In this document: positions 20,617-34,350 of the stretch, piece by piece | Numbering within the stretch: the stretch's first letter is position 1 | Layout of the letters: the number at the start of each line of letters is the position of its first letter | NCBI RefSeq assembly: GCF_000003195.3 | Contig: NC_012875.2 | Location: forward strand, 20,181,977-20,245,976 | Origin: Sorghum bicolor | Lineage: Eukaryota > Streptophyta > Magnoliopsida > Poales > Poaceae | DNA length: 64,000 nucleotides | Direction: 5' to 3' | Made by a program: the position numbers and the translations under genes | Notes under the pieces: model-generated | The model's input: the letters and a program-made list of their open reading frames with translations, nothing else | Database searches by the model: none | What the model was told of the DNA's origin: nothing

Positions 20617-23600
20617 AATGTTAGTTTCAGTGCAAGATAGGTGTTTAGTTTGTGCCTAATGCACCATAGTCTAAGAAACCATTTTTGACGCACCTGTTTG
20701 TACTCCTAGATGAACAGGCTCAACTCGAAGCTTGGTTCGGTCTGTTTGGAGATAGTGCTAATCTTGATGCGAGATAGGTGCACGGTTTGCATGGAACATA
20801 CCATATGCTTGGAAATCAATTTGGATGCACCCGATGGAACTCCTTGATGACGTGTGTCATATGGAATCTCGCTTCGGTCCATTTGGAGATATTGTTAGTT
20901 TCAGTGTAAGATAGGTGCACAGTTTGCACCTATTGCACCATAGTCTAAGAAACCATTTTGGACGCACTTGTTGGTACTCCTAGGTGAAGGGGCTCAAGTG
21001 GATGCTCGGTTCGGTCTGTCTGGAGATAGTGCTAATCTTAATGCAAGATAGGTGCACGGTTTGCATGGAACATACCAAATGCTTCGAAATCAATCTCTAC
21101 GAACATGGTGGAACTCCTAGATGACGTGTGTCATACGAAATCTTGCTTCGGTCTGTTTGGAGACAGTGTTAGTTTCGGTGCAAGAAAGGTGCAAGGTTTG
21201 CACATAAAGCAGCATAGGCTAAGAAACCGCACCCGATGGTACTCCTAGGTAAAAGGCTGAAGTGAAAGCTCGGTTTGGTCTATTTGGAGATAGTGCTAAT
21301 CTTGATTCAAGATAGATGCACAGTCTGTATGGAACGTACCATATGCTTAGAAATTAATTTGGACACACTGATAGAACTCCTTGATGATGTGTGTCATATG
21401 GAATCTCACTTTGGTGTGCTTAGAGACAATATTAGTTTCGGTGCAAGAAATCAATTTGGACGCACCAGATGGAACTCCTAGATGACATGTGTCATATAGA
21501 ATACCACTTCGGTCTGTTTGGAGACAGTGTTAGTTTTGGTGCAAGATAGGTGCATGGTTTGCACCTAATGCACCATAGGATAAGAAACCATTTTGGATGC
21601 ACCCGATGGTACTACTAGGTCAAGGTGCTCAAGTGAAAGCTCGGTTTGGTTTGTTTGGAGATAGTGCTAATCTTGACGCAAGATAGATGCACAGTTTGCA
21701 TGGAACATACGATATGCTCAGGAATCAATTAGGACGCACCTGATATAACTCCTTGATGATGTGTCATATGGAATCTTGCTTCGGTTCGTTTAGAGATAGT
21801 GTTAGTTTTGGTAGAAGATATGTGCACGGTTTACGCCTAATGCACCATAGGCTAAGAAACCATTTTAAACACACACGATGGTACTCATAGTTGAAGAGGC
21901 TCAAGTGGAGGCTCGATTTGGTCTGTTCGGATATAGTATTAATCTTGATGTAAGATAGTTGCACAATTTGCATGGAAGGTTCCATATGTTAAGAAATCAA
22001 TTTGGATGCACCCAATGGAACTCCTAGATGACATGTGTCATATGGAATCTCGCTTCGGTCTGTTTGGAGACAATGTTAGTTTCGGTGCAAGATAGGTGCA
22101 TAGTTTGTGCCTAATGCACCATAGTCTAAGAAACCATTTTGACACACATGTTTGTACTCCTAGATGAAGAGGCTCAAGTGAAAGCTCGGTTTGGTCTGTT
22201 TGGAGATAGTGCTAATCTTGATGCAAGATAGATGCACGGTTTGCATGGAACATACGATATGCTCAGAAATCAATTAGGACGCACCTGATATAACTCCTTG
22301 ATGATGTGTATCATATGTAAGAGAGAGTTTTGGTAGAATATATATGCACCGTTTATGCAAAATGCACCATAGGCTAAGAAACCATTTTAGACGGACCCGA
22401 TGGTACTCATAGTTGAAGAGGCTCAAGTGGAGGCTCAATTTGGTCTGTTCGGATATAGTGCTAATCTTGATGTAAGACTGTTGCACAATTTGCATGGAAG
22501 GTTCCATATGTTAAGAAATCAATTTGGACGCACCCAATGGAACTCCTAGATGACGGTGTGTCGTATGAAATCTCGCTTCGTTTGTTTGGAGACAATGTTA
22601 GTTTCGGTGCAAGATAGGTGCATAGTTTGTGCCTAATGAACCATAGTATAAGGAACCATTTTTGACACACCTATTTGTACTCCTAGATGAAGAGGCTCAA
22701 GTGGAAGCTGGGTTTGGTCTATTTGGAGATAGTGCTAATCTTGATGCAAGATAGATGCACGGTTTGCATGGAACATACGATATGCTCAGAAATCAATTAG
22801 GACGCACCAGATATAACTCCTTGATGATGTGTATCATATGTAATCTTGCTTCGGTTTGTTTAGAGAGAGTGTTAGTTTTGGTAGAAGATATATGCACGGT
22901 TTACGCCAAATGCACCATAGGCTAAGAAACCATTTTAGACGCACACGATGGTACTCATAGTTGAAGAGGCTCAAGTGGAGGCTCGATTTGGTCTGTTCGG
23001 ATATAGTGCTAATCTTGATGTAAGATAGTTGCACAATTTGCATGGAAGGTTCCATAAGTTAAGAAATCAATTTGGACGCACCCAATGGAACTCCTAGATG
23101 ACGTGTGTCATATGGAATCTCGCTTCGGTCTGTTTGGAGACAATGTTAGTTTCGTTGCAAGGTAGGTGCATAGTTTGTGCCTAATGCACCATAGTCTAAG
23201 AAACCATTTTTGACACACCTGTTTGTACGCCTAGATGAAGAGGCTCAAGTGGAAGCTCGATTTGGTCTGTTTGGAGATAGTGCTAATCTTGATGCAAGAT
23301 AGATGCACGGTTTGCATGGAACATACGATATGCTCAGAAATCAATTAGGACGCACCTGATATAACTCCTTGATGATGTGTATCATATGTAATCTTGCTTC
23401 AGTTTGTTTAGAGAGAGTGTTAGTTTTGGTAGAAGATATATGCACGGTTTACGCCAAATGCACCACAGGCTAAGAAACCATTTTAGATGCACCCGATGCT
23501 ACTCATAGTTGAAGAGGCTCAAGTGGAGGCTCGATTTGGTCTGTTCGGATATAGTGCTAATCTTGATGCAAGATAGTTGCACAGTTTGCATGCCACGTAC

Positions 23601-26600
23601 CATATGTTAAGAAATCAATTTGGGCGCACCCAATGGAACTCCTAGATGACGTGTGTCATATGGAATCTCGCTTCGGTCTATTTGGAGACAATGTTAGTTT
23701 CAGTGCGAGATAGGCGCATAGTTTGTGCCTAATGTACCATAGTCTAAGAAACCATTTTTGACACACCTGTTTGTACTCCTAGATGAAGAGGCTCAAGTGG
23801 AAGCTCGGTTTGGTCTGTTTGTAGATAGTGCTAATCTTGATGCAAGATAGATGCACGGTTTGCATGGAACATACGATATGCTCAGAAATCAATTAGGACG
23901 CACTTGATATAACTCCTTGATGATGTGTATCATATGTAATCTTGCTTCGGTTTGTTTAGAGAGAGTGTTAGTTCTGGTAGAAGATATATGCACGGTTTAC
24001 GCCAAATGCACCATAGGCTAAGAAACCATTTTAGACGCACCCGATGCTACTCATAGTTGAAGAGGCTCGAGTGGAGGCTTGATTTGGTCTGTTCGGATAT
24101 AGTGCTAATCTTGATGCAAGATAGTTGCACAGTTTGCATGCAACGTACCATATGTTAAGAAATCAGATTGGACGCACCCAATGGAACTCCTAGATGACGT
24201 GTGTCATATGGAATCTCGCTTCGGTCTGTTTGGAGACAATGTTATTTTCGGTGCAAGTTAGGTGCATAGTTTGATCCTCATGCACCATAGTCTAAGAAAC
24301 CATTTTTGACACACCTGTTTGTACTTCTAGATGACGAGGCTCAAGTGGAAGCTCGGTTTGTTCTGTTTGGAGATAGTGCTAATCTTGATGCAAGATAGAT
24401 GCACGGTTTGCATGGAACATACGATATGCTCAGAAATCAATTAGGATGCACCTGATATAACTCCTTGATGATGTGTATCTTATGTAATGTTGCTTCAGTT
24501 TGTTTAGAGAGAGTGTTAGTTTTGGTAGAAGATATATGCACGGTTTACGCCAAATGCACCATAGGCTAAGAAACCATTTTAGACGCACCCGATGCTACTC
24601 ATAGTTGAAGAGGCTCGAGTGGAGGCTCGATTTGGTCAGTTCGGATATAGTGCTAATCTTGATGCAAGAGAGTTGCACAGTTTACATGCAACGTACCATA
24701 TGTTAAGAAATCAATTTGGACGCACCCAATGGAACTCCTAAATGACGTGTGTCATATGGAATCTCGCTTCGGTCTGTTTGGAGACAATGTTAGTTTCGGT
24801 GCAAAATAGGTGCATAGTTTGTGCCTAATGCACCATAGTCTAAGAAACCATTTTTGACACTCCTGTTTGTACTCCTAGATGAAGAGGCTCAAGTGGAAGC
24901 TCGGTTTGGTCTGTTTGGAGATAGTGCTAATCTTGATGCAACATAGATGCACGGTTTGCATGGAACATACGGTATGCTCATAAATCAATTAGGAGGCACC
25001 TGATATAACTCCTTGATGATGTGTATCATATGTAATCTTGCTTCGGTTTGTTTAGAGAGAGTGTTAGTATTCGTAGAAGATATATGCACGGTTTACGCCA
25101 AATGCACCATAGGCTAAGAAACCATTTTAGACGCACCCGATGCTACTCATAGTTGAAGAGGCTCGAGTGGAGGCTCGATTTGGTCTGTTCGGATATAGTG
25201 CTAATCTTGATGCAAGATAGTTGCACAGTTTGCATGCAACGTACCATATGTTAAGAAATCAATTTGGACGCACCCAATGGAACTCCTAGATGACGTGTGT
25301 CATATGGAATCTCGCTTCGGTCTGTTTGGAGACAATGTTAGTTTCGGTGCAAGATAGGTGCATAGTTTGTGCCTAATGCACCATAGTCTAAGAAACCATT
25401 TTTGACACACCTGTTTGTACTTCTAGATGAAGAGGCTCAAGTGGAAGCTCGGCTTGGTCTGTTTGGAGATAGTGCTAATCTTGATGCAAGATAGATGCAC
25501 GGTTTGCATGGAACATACGATATGCTCAGAAATCAATTAGGACGCACCTGATATAACTCCTTGATGATGTGTATCATATGTAATCTTGCTTTGGTTTGTT
25601 TAGAGAGAGAGTTAGTTCTGGTACAAGATATATGCACGGTTTACGCCAAATGCACCATAGGCTAAGAGACCATTTTAGACGCACCCGATGCTACTCATAG
25701 TTGAAGAGGCTCGAGTGGAGGCTCGATTTGGTCTGTTTGGATATAGTGCTAATCTTGATGCAAGATAGTTGCACAGTTTACATGCAACATACCATATGTT
25801 AAGAAATCAATTTGGACGCACCCAATGGAACTCCTAGATGACATGTGTCATATGGAATCTCGCTTCGGTCTGTTTGGAGACAATGTTAGTTTCGGTGCAA
25901 GATTGGTGCATAGTTTGTGCCTAATGCACCATAGTCTAAGAAACCATTTTTGACACACCTGTTTGTACTCCTAGATGAAGAGGCTCAAGTGGAAGCTCGG
26001 TTTGGTCTGTTTGGAGATAGTGCTAATCTTGATGCAAGATAGATGCACGGTTTGCATGGAACATACGATATGCTCAGAAATCAATTAGGACGCACCTGAT
26101 ATAACTCCTTGATGATGTGTATCATATGTAATCTTGCTTCAGTTTGTTTAGAGAGAGTGTTAGTTTTGCTAGAAGATGTATGCACGGTTTACGCCAAATG
26201 CACCATAGGCTAAGAAACCATTTTAGACGCACCCGATGCTACTCATAGTTGAAGAGGCTCAAGTGGAGGCTCGATTTGGTCTGTTCGGATATAGTGCTAA
26301 TCTTGATGCAAGATAGTTGCACAGTTTGCATGCAACGTACCATATGTTAAGAAATCAATTTGGACGCACCCAATGGAACTCCTAGATGACGTGTGTCATA
26401 TGGAATCTCGCTTCGGTCTATTTGGAGACAATGTTAGTTTCGGTGCAAGATAGGTGCATAGTTTGTGCCTAATGCACCATAGTCTAAGAAACTATTTTTG
26501 ACACACCTGTTTGTACTCCTAGATGAAGAGGCTCAAGTGGAAGCTCGGCTTGGTCTGTTTGGAGATAGTGCTAATCTTGATGCAAGATAGATGCACGGTT

Positions 26601-29600
26601 TGCATGGAACATACGATATGCTCAGAAATCAATTAGGACGCACCTGATATAACTCCTAGATGACGTGTGTCATATGGAATCTCGCTTCGGTCTGTTTGGA
26701 GACAATGTTAGTTTCGATGCAAGATAGGTGCATAGTTTGTGCCTAATGCACCATAGTCTAAGAAACCATTTTTGACACACCTGTTTGTACTCCTAGATGA
26801 AGAGGCTCAAGTGGAAGCTCGGTTTGGTCTGTTTGGAGATAGTGCTAATCTTGATGCAAGATAGATGCACGGTTTGCATGGAACATACGATATGCTCAGA
26901 AATCAATTAGGACGCACCTGATATAACTCCTTGATGATATGTATCATATGTAATCTTGCTTCAGTTTGTTTAGAGAGAGTGTTAGTTTTGGTAGAAGTTA
27001 TATGCACGGTTTACGCCAAATGCACCATAGGCTAAGAAACCATTTTAGACGTACCCGATGCTACTCATAGTTGAAGAGGCTCAAGTGGAGGCTCGATTTG
27101 GTCTGTTCGGATATAGTACTAATCTTGATGTAAGATAGTTGCACAGTTTGCATACAATGTACCACATGTTAAGAAATCAATTTGGACGCACCCAATGGAA
27201 CTCCTAGATGACGTGTGTCATATGAATCTCGCTTCGGTCTGTTTGGAGACAATGTTAGTTTCGGTGCAAGATAGGTGCATAGTTTGTGCCTAATGCACCA
27301 TAGTCTAAGAAACCATTTTTGACACACCTGTTTGTAATTCTAGATGAAGAGGCTCAAGTGGAAGCTCGGTTTGGTCTGTTTGGAGATAGTGCTAATCTTT
27401 ATGGAAGATAGATGCACGGTTTGCATGGAACATACGATATGCTCAGAAATCAATTAGGACGCACCTGATATAACTCCTTGATGATGTGTATCAAATGTAA
27501 TATTGCTTCGGTTTGTTTAGAGAGAGTGTTAGTTTTGGTAGAAGATATATGCACGGTTTACGCCAAATGCACCATAGGCTAAGAAACCATTTTAGACCCA
27601 CCCGATGCTACTCATAGTTGAAGAGGCTCGAGTGGAGGCGCGATTTGGTCTGTTCGGATATAGTGCTAATCTTGATGCAAGATAGTTGCACAGTTTACAT
27701 GCAATTTACCATATGTTAAGAAATCAATTTGGACGCACCCAATGGAACTCCTAGATGACGTGTATCATATGGAATCTCGCTTCGGTCTGTTTGGAGACAA
27801 TGTTAGTTTTCGTGCAAGATAGGTGCATAGCTTGTGCCTAATGCACCAAGGTCTAAGAAACCATTTTTGACACACCTGTTTGTACTCCTAGATGAAGAGG
27901 CTCAAGTGGAAGCTCGGTTTGGTACGTTTGGAGATAGTGCAAATCTTGATGCAAGATAGATGCACGGTTTGCATGGAACATACGATATGCTCAGAAATCA
28001 ATTAGGACGCACCTGATATAACTCCTTGATGATGTGTATCATATGTAATCTTGCTTCAGTTTGTTTAGAGAGAGTGTTAGTTTTGGTAGAAGATATATGC
28101 ACGGTTTACGCCAAATGCACCATAGGCTAAGAAACCATTTCAGACTCACCCGATGCTACTCATAGTTGAAGAGGCTCAAGTGGAGGCTCGATTTGGTCTA
28201 TTCGGATATAGTGCTAATCTTGATGCAAGTTAGTTGCACAGTTTGCATGCAATGTACCATATGTTAAGAAATCAATTTGGACGCACCCAGTGGAACTCCT
28301 AGCTGACGTGTGTCATATGAAATCTCGCTTCGGTCTGTTTGGAGACAATGTTAGTTTCGGTGCAAGATAGGTGCATAGTTTGTGCCTAATGCACCATAGT
28401 CTAAAAAACCATTTTTGACACACCTGTTTTTACTCCTAGATGAAGAGGCTCAAGTGGAAGCTCGGTTTGGTTTGTTTGGAGATAGTGCTAATCTTGATGC
28501 AAGATAGATGCACGGTTTGCATGGAACATACGATATGCTTAGAAATCAATTAGGAGGCAACTGATATAACTCCTTGATGATGTGTATCATATGTAATCTT
28601 GCTTCGGTTTGTTTAGAGAGAGTGTTAGTTTTGGTAGAAAGATATATGCATGGTTTACGCCAAATGCACCATAGGCTCAGAAACCATTTTAGACGCACCC
28701 GATGCTACTCATAGTTGAAGAGGCTCGAGTGGAGGCTCGATTTGGTCTGTTCGGATATAGTGCTAATCTTGATGCAAGATAGTTGCATAGTTTGCATGCA
28801 ACGTACCATATGTTAAGAAATCAATTTGGACGCACCCAATGGAACTCCTAGATGACGTGTGTCATATGGAATCTCGCTTCGGTCTGTTTGGAGACAATGT
28901 TTGTTTCGGTGCAAGATAGGTGCATAGTTTGTGCCTAATGCACCATAGTCTAAAAAACCATTTTTGACACACCTGTTTTTACTCCTAGATGAAGAGGCTC
29001 AAGTGGAAGCTCGGTTTGGTCTGTTTGGAGATAGTGCTAATCTTGATGCAAGATAGATGCAAGGTTTGCATGGAACATACGATATGCTCAGAAATCAATT
29101 AGGACGCACCTGATATAACTCCTTGATGATGTGTATCAAATGTAATATTGCTTCGGTTTGTTTAGAGAGAGTGTTAGTTTTGGTAGAAGATATATGCACG
29201 GTTTACGCCAAATGCACCATAGGCTAAGAAACCATTTTAGACCCACCCGATGCTACTCATAGTTGAAGAGGCTCGAGTGGAGGCGCGATTTGGTCTGTTC
29301 GGATATAGTGCTAATCTTGATGCAAGATAGTTGCACAGTTTACATGCAATTTACCATATGTTAAGAAATCAATTTGGACGCACCCAATGGAACTCCTAGA
29401 TGACGTGTATCATATGGAATCTCGCTTCGGTCTGTTTGGAGACAATGTTAGTTTTCGTGCAAGATAGGTGCATAGCTTGTGCCTAATGCACCAAGGTCTA
29501 AGAAACCATTTTTGACACACCTGTTTGTACTCCTAGATGAAGAGGCTCAAGTGGAAGCTCGGTTTGGTACGTTTGGAGATAGTGCAAATCTTGATGCAAG

Positions 29601-32600
29601 ATAGATGCAAGGTTTGCATGGAACATACGATATGCTCAGAAATCAATTAGGACGCACCTGATATAACTCCTTGATGATGTGTATCATATGTAATCTTGCT
29701 TCGGTTTGTTTAGAGAGAGTGTTAGTTTTGGTAGAAGATATATGCACGGTTTACGCCAAATGCACCATAGGCTCAGAAACCATTTTAGACGCACCCGATG
29801 GTACTCATAGTTGAAGAGGCTCAAGTAGAGGCTCGTTTTGGTCTGTTCGGATATAGTGCTAATCTTGATGCAAGATAGTTGCACAGTTTGCATGCAACAT
29901 ACCATATGTTAAGAAATCAATTTGGATGCACCCAATGGAACTCCTAGATTACGTGTGTCATATGGAATCTTGCTTCGGTCTGTTTGGAGATAATGTTAGT
30001 TTCAGTGCAAGATAGGTGCAAAGTTTGTGCTTAATGAACCATAGTTTAAGAAACCATTTTTGACGCACCTGTTTGTACTCCTATATGAAGAGGCCCAAGT
30101 GGAAGCTTGGTTCGGTCTGTTTGGAGATAGTGCTAATCTTGATGCAAGATAGGTGCACGGTTTGCATGGAACATACCATATGCTTGGAAATCAATTTAGA
30201 TGCACCCAATGGAACTCCTTGATGACGTGTGTCATATGGAATCACGCTTCGGTCCATTTGGAGATATTGTTAGTTTCAGTGCAAGATAGGTGCACAGTTT
30301 GCACCTAATGCACCATAGTCTAAGAAACCATTTTGGATGCACTTGTTGGTACTCCTAGGTGAAGGGGCTCAAGTGGATGCTCGGTTCGGTCTGTCTGGAG
30401 ATAGTGTTAATCTTAATGCAAGATAGGTGCACGGTTTGCATGGAACATACCAAATGCTTGGAAATCAATTTGAACGCACATGATGGAACTCCTAGATGAC
30501 GTGTGTCATACGAAATATTGCTTCGGTCTGTTTGGAGACAGTGTTAGTTTCGGTGCAAGATAGGTGCAAGGTTTGCACATAATGCAGCATAGGCCAATGA
30601 ACCATTTTGGACGCACCCGATGGTACACCTAGGTAAAAGGCTCAAGTGAAAGCTCGGTTTGGTCTATTTGGAGATAGTGCTAATCTTGATGCAAGATAGG
30701 TGCACGGTTTGCATGGAACATACCATATGCTTGGAAATCAATTTGGATGCACCCGATGGAACTCCTTGATGACGTGTGTCATATGGAATCTCGCTTCGGT
30801 CCATTTGGAGATATTGTTAGTTTCAGTGCAAGATATGTGCATAGTTTGTGCCTAATGCACCATAGTCTAAGAAACCATTTTTGACACACCTGTTTGTACT
30901 CCTAGATGAAGAGGCTCAAGTGGAAGCTCGGTTCAGTGTGTTTGGAGACAATGTTAGTTTCGGTGCAAGATAGGTGCATAGTTTGTGCCTAATGCACCAT
31001 AGTCTAAGAAACCATTTTTGACGCACCTGTTTGTACTCCTAGATGAAGAGGCTCAAGTGGAAGCTCGGTTCGGTCTGTTTGGAGATAGTGCTAATCTTGA
31101 TGCTAGATAGGTGCACGGTTTGCATGGAACATAACATATGCTTGGAAATCAATTTGGATGCACCCGATGGAACTCCTTGATGACGTGTGTCATATGGAAT
31201 CTCGCTTCGGTCCATTTGGAGATATTGTTAGTTTTAGTGCAAGATAGGTGCACAGTTTGCACCTAATGCACCATAGTCTAAGAAACCATTTTGGATGCAC
31301 TTGTTGGTACTCCTAGTGGATGCTCGGTTCAGTCTGTTTGGAGATAGTGCTAATCTTAATGCAAGATAGGTGCACGGTTTGCATGGAACATACCAAATGC
31401 TTGGAAATCAATCTGGACGCACATGATGGACCTCCTAGATGACGTGTGTCATACGAAATCTTGCTTCGGTTTGTTTGAAGACAGTGTTAGTTTTGGTGCA
31501 AGATAGTGGCAAGGTTTGCACATAATGCAGCATAGGCTAAGAAACCATTTTGGACGCACCCGATGGTACTCCTAGTTAAAAGGCTCAAGTGAAAGCTCGG
31601 TTTGGTCTTTTTGGAGATAGTGCTAATCTTGATGCAAGATAGATGCACAGTCTGCATGGAACATACCATATGTTAGGAAATTAATATGGACACACCCGAT
31701 AGAACTCCTTGGTGACGTGTGTCATATGGAATCTCGCTTTGGTGTGCTTAGAGACAGTATTAGTTTTGGTGCAAGAAATATGCACGGTTTGCGCCTAATG
31801 CACCAAAGTCTAAGAAACCATTTTGGAAGCACCTGTTAGTACTCCTAGGTGAAGAGGCTCAAGTGGAGGCTCGGTTCGGTCTGTTTAGAGATAGTGCTAA
31901 TCTTGATGCAAGATAGGTGCCCGATTTGCAAGGAACATACCATATGCTCAAAAATCAATTTGGACGCACCAGATGGAACTCCTAGATGTTATGTGTCATG
32001 GAATCTCGCTTCGGTCTGTTTGGAGACAGAGTTAGTTTTGGTGCAAGATAGGTGCATAGTATGTGCCTAATGCACCATAGTATAAGAAACCATTTTTGAC
32101 GCGCCTGTTTGTACTCCTACATGAAGAGGCTCAAGTGGAAGCTCGGTTCGGTCTGTTTGGAGATATTGCTAATCTTGATGCAAGATAGGTGCACAGTTTG
32201 CATGGAACATACAATATGCTTGGAAATCAATTTTGATGCACCCAATGGAACTCCTTGATGACGTGTGTCGTATGGAATCTCGCTATGGTCTATTTAGAAA
32301 TAGTATTAGTTTTGGTACAAGATATGTGTATGGTTTGCGCCTAATGCACCATAGTCTAAGAAACCAATTTGGAAGCACCTGTTGGTACTTCGGTGTAGAG
32401 GCTCAAGTGGAAGCTCATTTTGATCTGTTAGGAGATAGTGCTAATCTTGATGCAAGATAGGTGCATGATTTGCAAGGAACATACCATATGCTTAGAAATC
32501 AATTTGGACGCACCCAATGGAACTCCTAGATGACATGTGTCATATAGAATCTGACTTCGGTCCGTTTGTAGACATTGTAAGTTTTAGGGCAAGATAGGTG

Positions 32601-34350
32601 CACAGGTTGCGCCTAATGCACCATAGTCTAAAAAACCATTTTGGACGCACTATTTGGTACTCTTGGCTGAAGAGGCTCAAGTGGAAGCTTGGTTTGGTCA
32701 GTTTGGAGATAGTGCAAGGTTTGCACATAAAGCAGCATAGGCTAAGAAACCATTTTGGACGCACCCGATGGTAGTCCTAGGTAAAAGGCTCAAGTGAAAT
32801 ATCGGTTTGTTCTATTTGGAGATAGTACTAATCTTGATGCAAGATAGATCTACGGTCTGCATGGAACGTACCATATGCTTAGAAATTAATATGGACACAC
32901 CCGATAGAACTCCTTGATGACGTGTGTCATATGGAATCTTACTTTGGTGTGCTTAGAGACATTATTAGTTTCGGTGCAAGATATGTGCACGGTTTGCGCC
33001 TAATGCACCAAAGTCTAAGAAACCATTTTGGAAACACCTGTTAGTACTCCTAGGTGAAGAGGCTCAAGTGGAGGCTCGGTTCGGTCTGTTTAGAGATAGT
33101 GCTAATGTTGATGCAAGATAGGTGCACGATGTGCATGGAACATACCATATGCTCAGAAATCAATTTGGACGCACCAGATGGAACTCCTAGATGACATGTG
33201 TCATATGAAATCTCACTTCGGTCCGTTTACAGACAGTGTTAGTTTTGGTGCAAGATAGGTGCACGGTTTGCACCTAATGCACCATAGGATAACAAACCAT
33301 TTTGGACGCACCCGATGGTATTCCTAGGTCAAGGTGCTCAAGTGAAAGCTCGGTTTGGTCTGTTTGGAGATAGTGCTAATCTTGATGCAAGATAGATGCA
33401 CGGTTTGCATGGAACATACGATTGCTTAGAAATCAATTAGGACGCACCTGATAACTCCTTGATGATGTGTGTCATATGGAATCTTACTTTGGTTCGTTTA
33501 GAGACTGTTAGTTTTGGTAGAAGATATGTGCACGGTTTACGTCTAATGCACCATAGGCTAAGAAACCATTTTAGACGCACCGATGGTACTCGTAGTTGAA
33601 GAGGCTCAAGTGGAGGCTCGATTTGGTCTGTTCGAATATAGTGCTAATCTTGATGCAAGATAGTTGCACAGTTTGCATGCAACGTACAATATGTTAAGAA
33701 ATCAATTTGGACGCACCCAATGGAACTCCTAGATGACGTGTGTCATATGGAATCTCGCTTCGGTCTATTTGGAGACAATGTTAGTTTCGGTGCAAGATAG
33801 GTGCATAGTTTTTGCCTAATGCACCATAGTCTAAGAAACCATTTTTGACGCACCTATTTGTACTCCTAGATGAAGAGGCTCAAGTGGAAGCTCGGTTCGG
33901 TCTGTTTGGAGATAGTGCTAATCTTGATGCAAGATAGTTGCACGGTTTGATCGGAACATACCATATGCTTGGAAATCAATTTGGATGCACCCGATGGATC
34001 TCCTCGATGATGTGTGTCATATGGAATCTCGCTTTGGTCTATTTAGATGCAGTGTTAGTTTCGGAGTAAGATATGTGCATTGTTTGCGCCAAATGCACCA
34101 TAGTCTAAGAAACCATTTTGGAAGCATCTGTTGGTACTTCGGTGAAGAGGCTCAAGTGGAAGCTCGGTTTGATCTGTTTGGAGATAGTGCTAATCTTGAT
34201 GCAAGATAGGTGCATGATTTGCAAGGAACATACCATATGCTTAGAAATCAATTTAGACGCACCCAATCGAACTCCTAGATGATGTGTGTCATATGGAATC
34301 TTGCTTCGGTCCGTTTGTAGATATTGTAAGTTTTAGTTCAAGATAGGTGC
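20617..34350 (+). repeat. 137-bp satellite, forward array (13.7 kb)
   Basis: About 100 monomers in the same orientation as 1-1552. Three zones can be seen. 20617-21720 has mixed dimers. 21723 to about 29900 is a regular four-monomer HOR. 29900-34350 returns to mixed dimers with local deletions (for example a shortened monomer at about 31316). The anchor GCAAGATAG recurs every 135-138 bp. It ends inside a monomer at 34350, where a Tekay-type LTR begins. Confidence 0.92.
21723..29900 (+). repeat. 548-bp tetrameric higher-order repeat
   Basis: The diagnostic string AATCAATTAGGACGCACC (or close variants) occurs at 22268, 22791, 23339, 23887, 24435, 24983, 25531, 26079, 26627, 26901, 27448, 27996, 28544, 29093 and 29641. 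Nearly all spacings are 547-549 bp, that is 4 x 137. Exceptions are 523 bp (a 25-bp deletion at about 22320) and 274 bp (26627 to 26901, loss of two monomers). Such homogeneity indicates recent local amplification. Confidence 0.92.
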
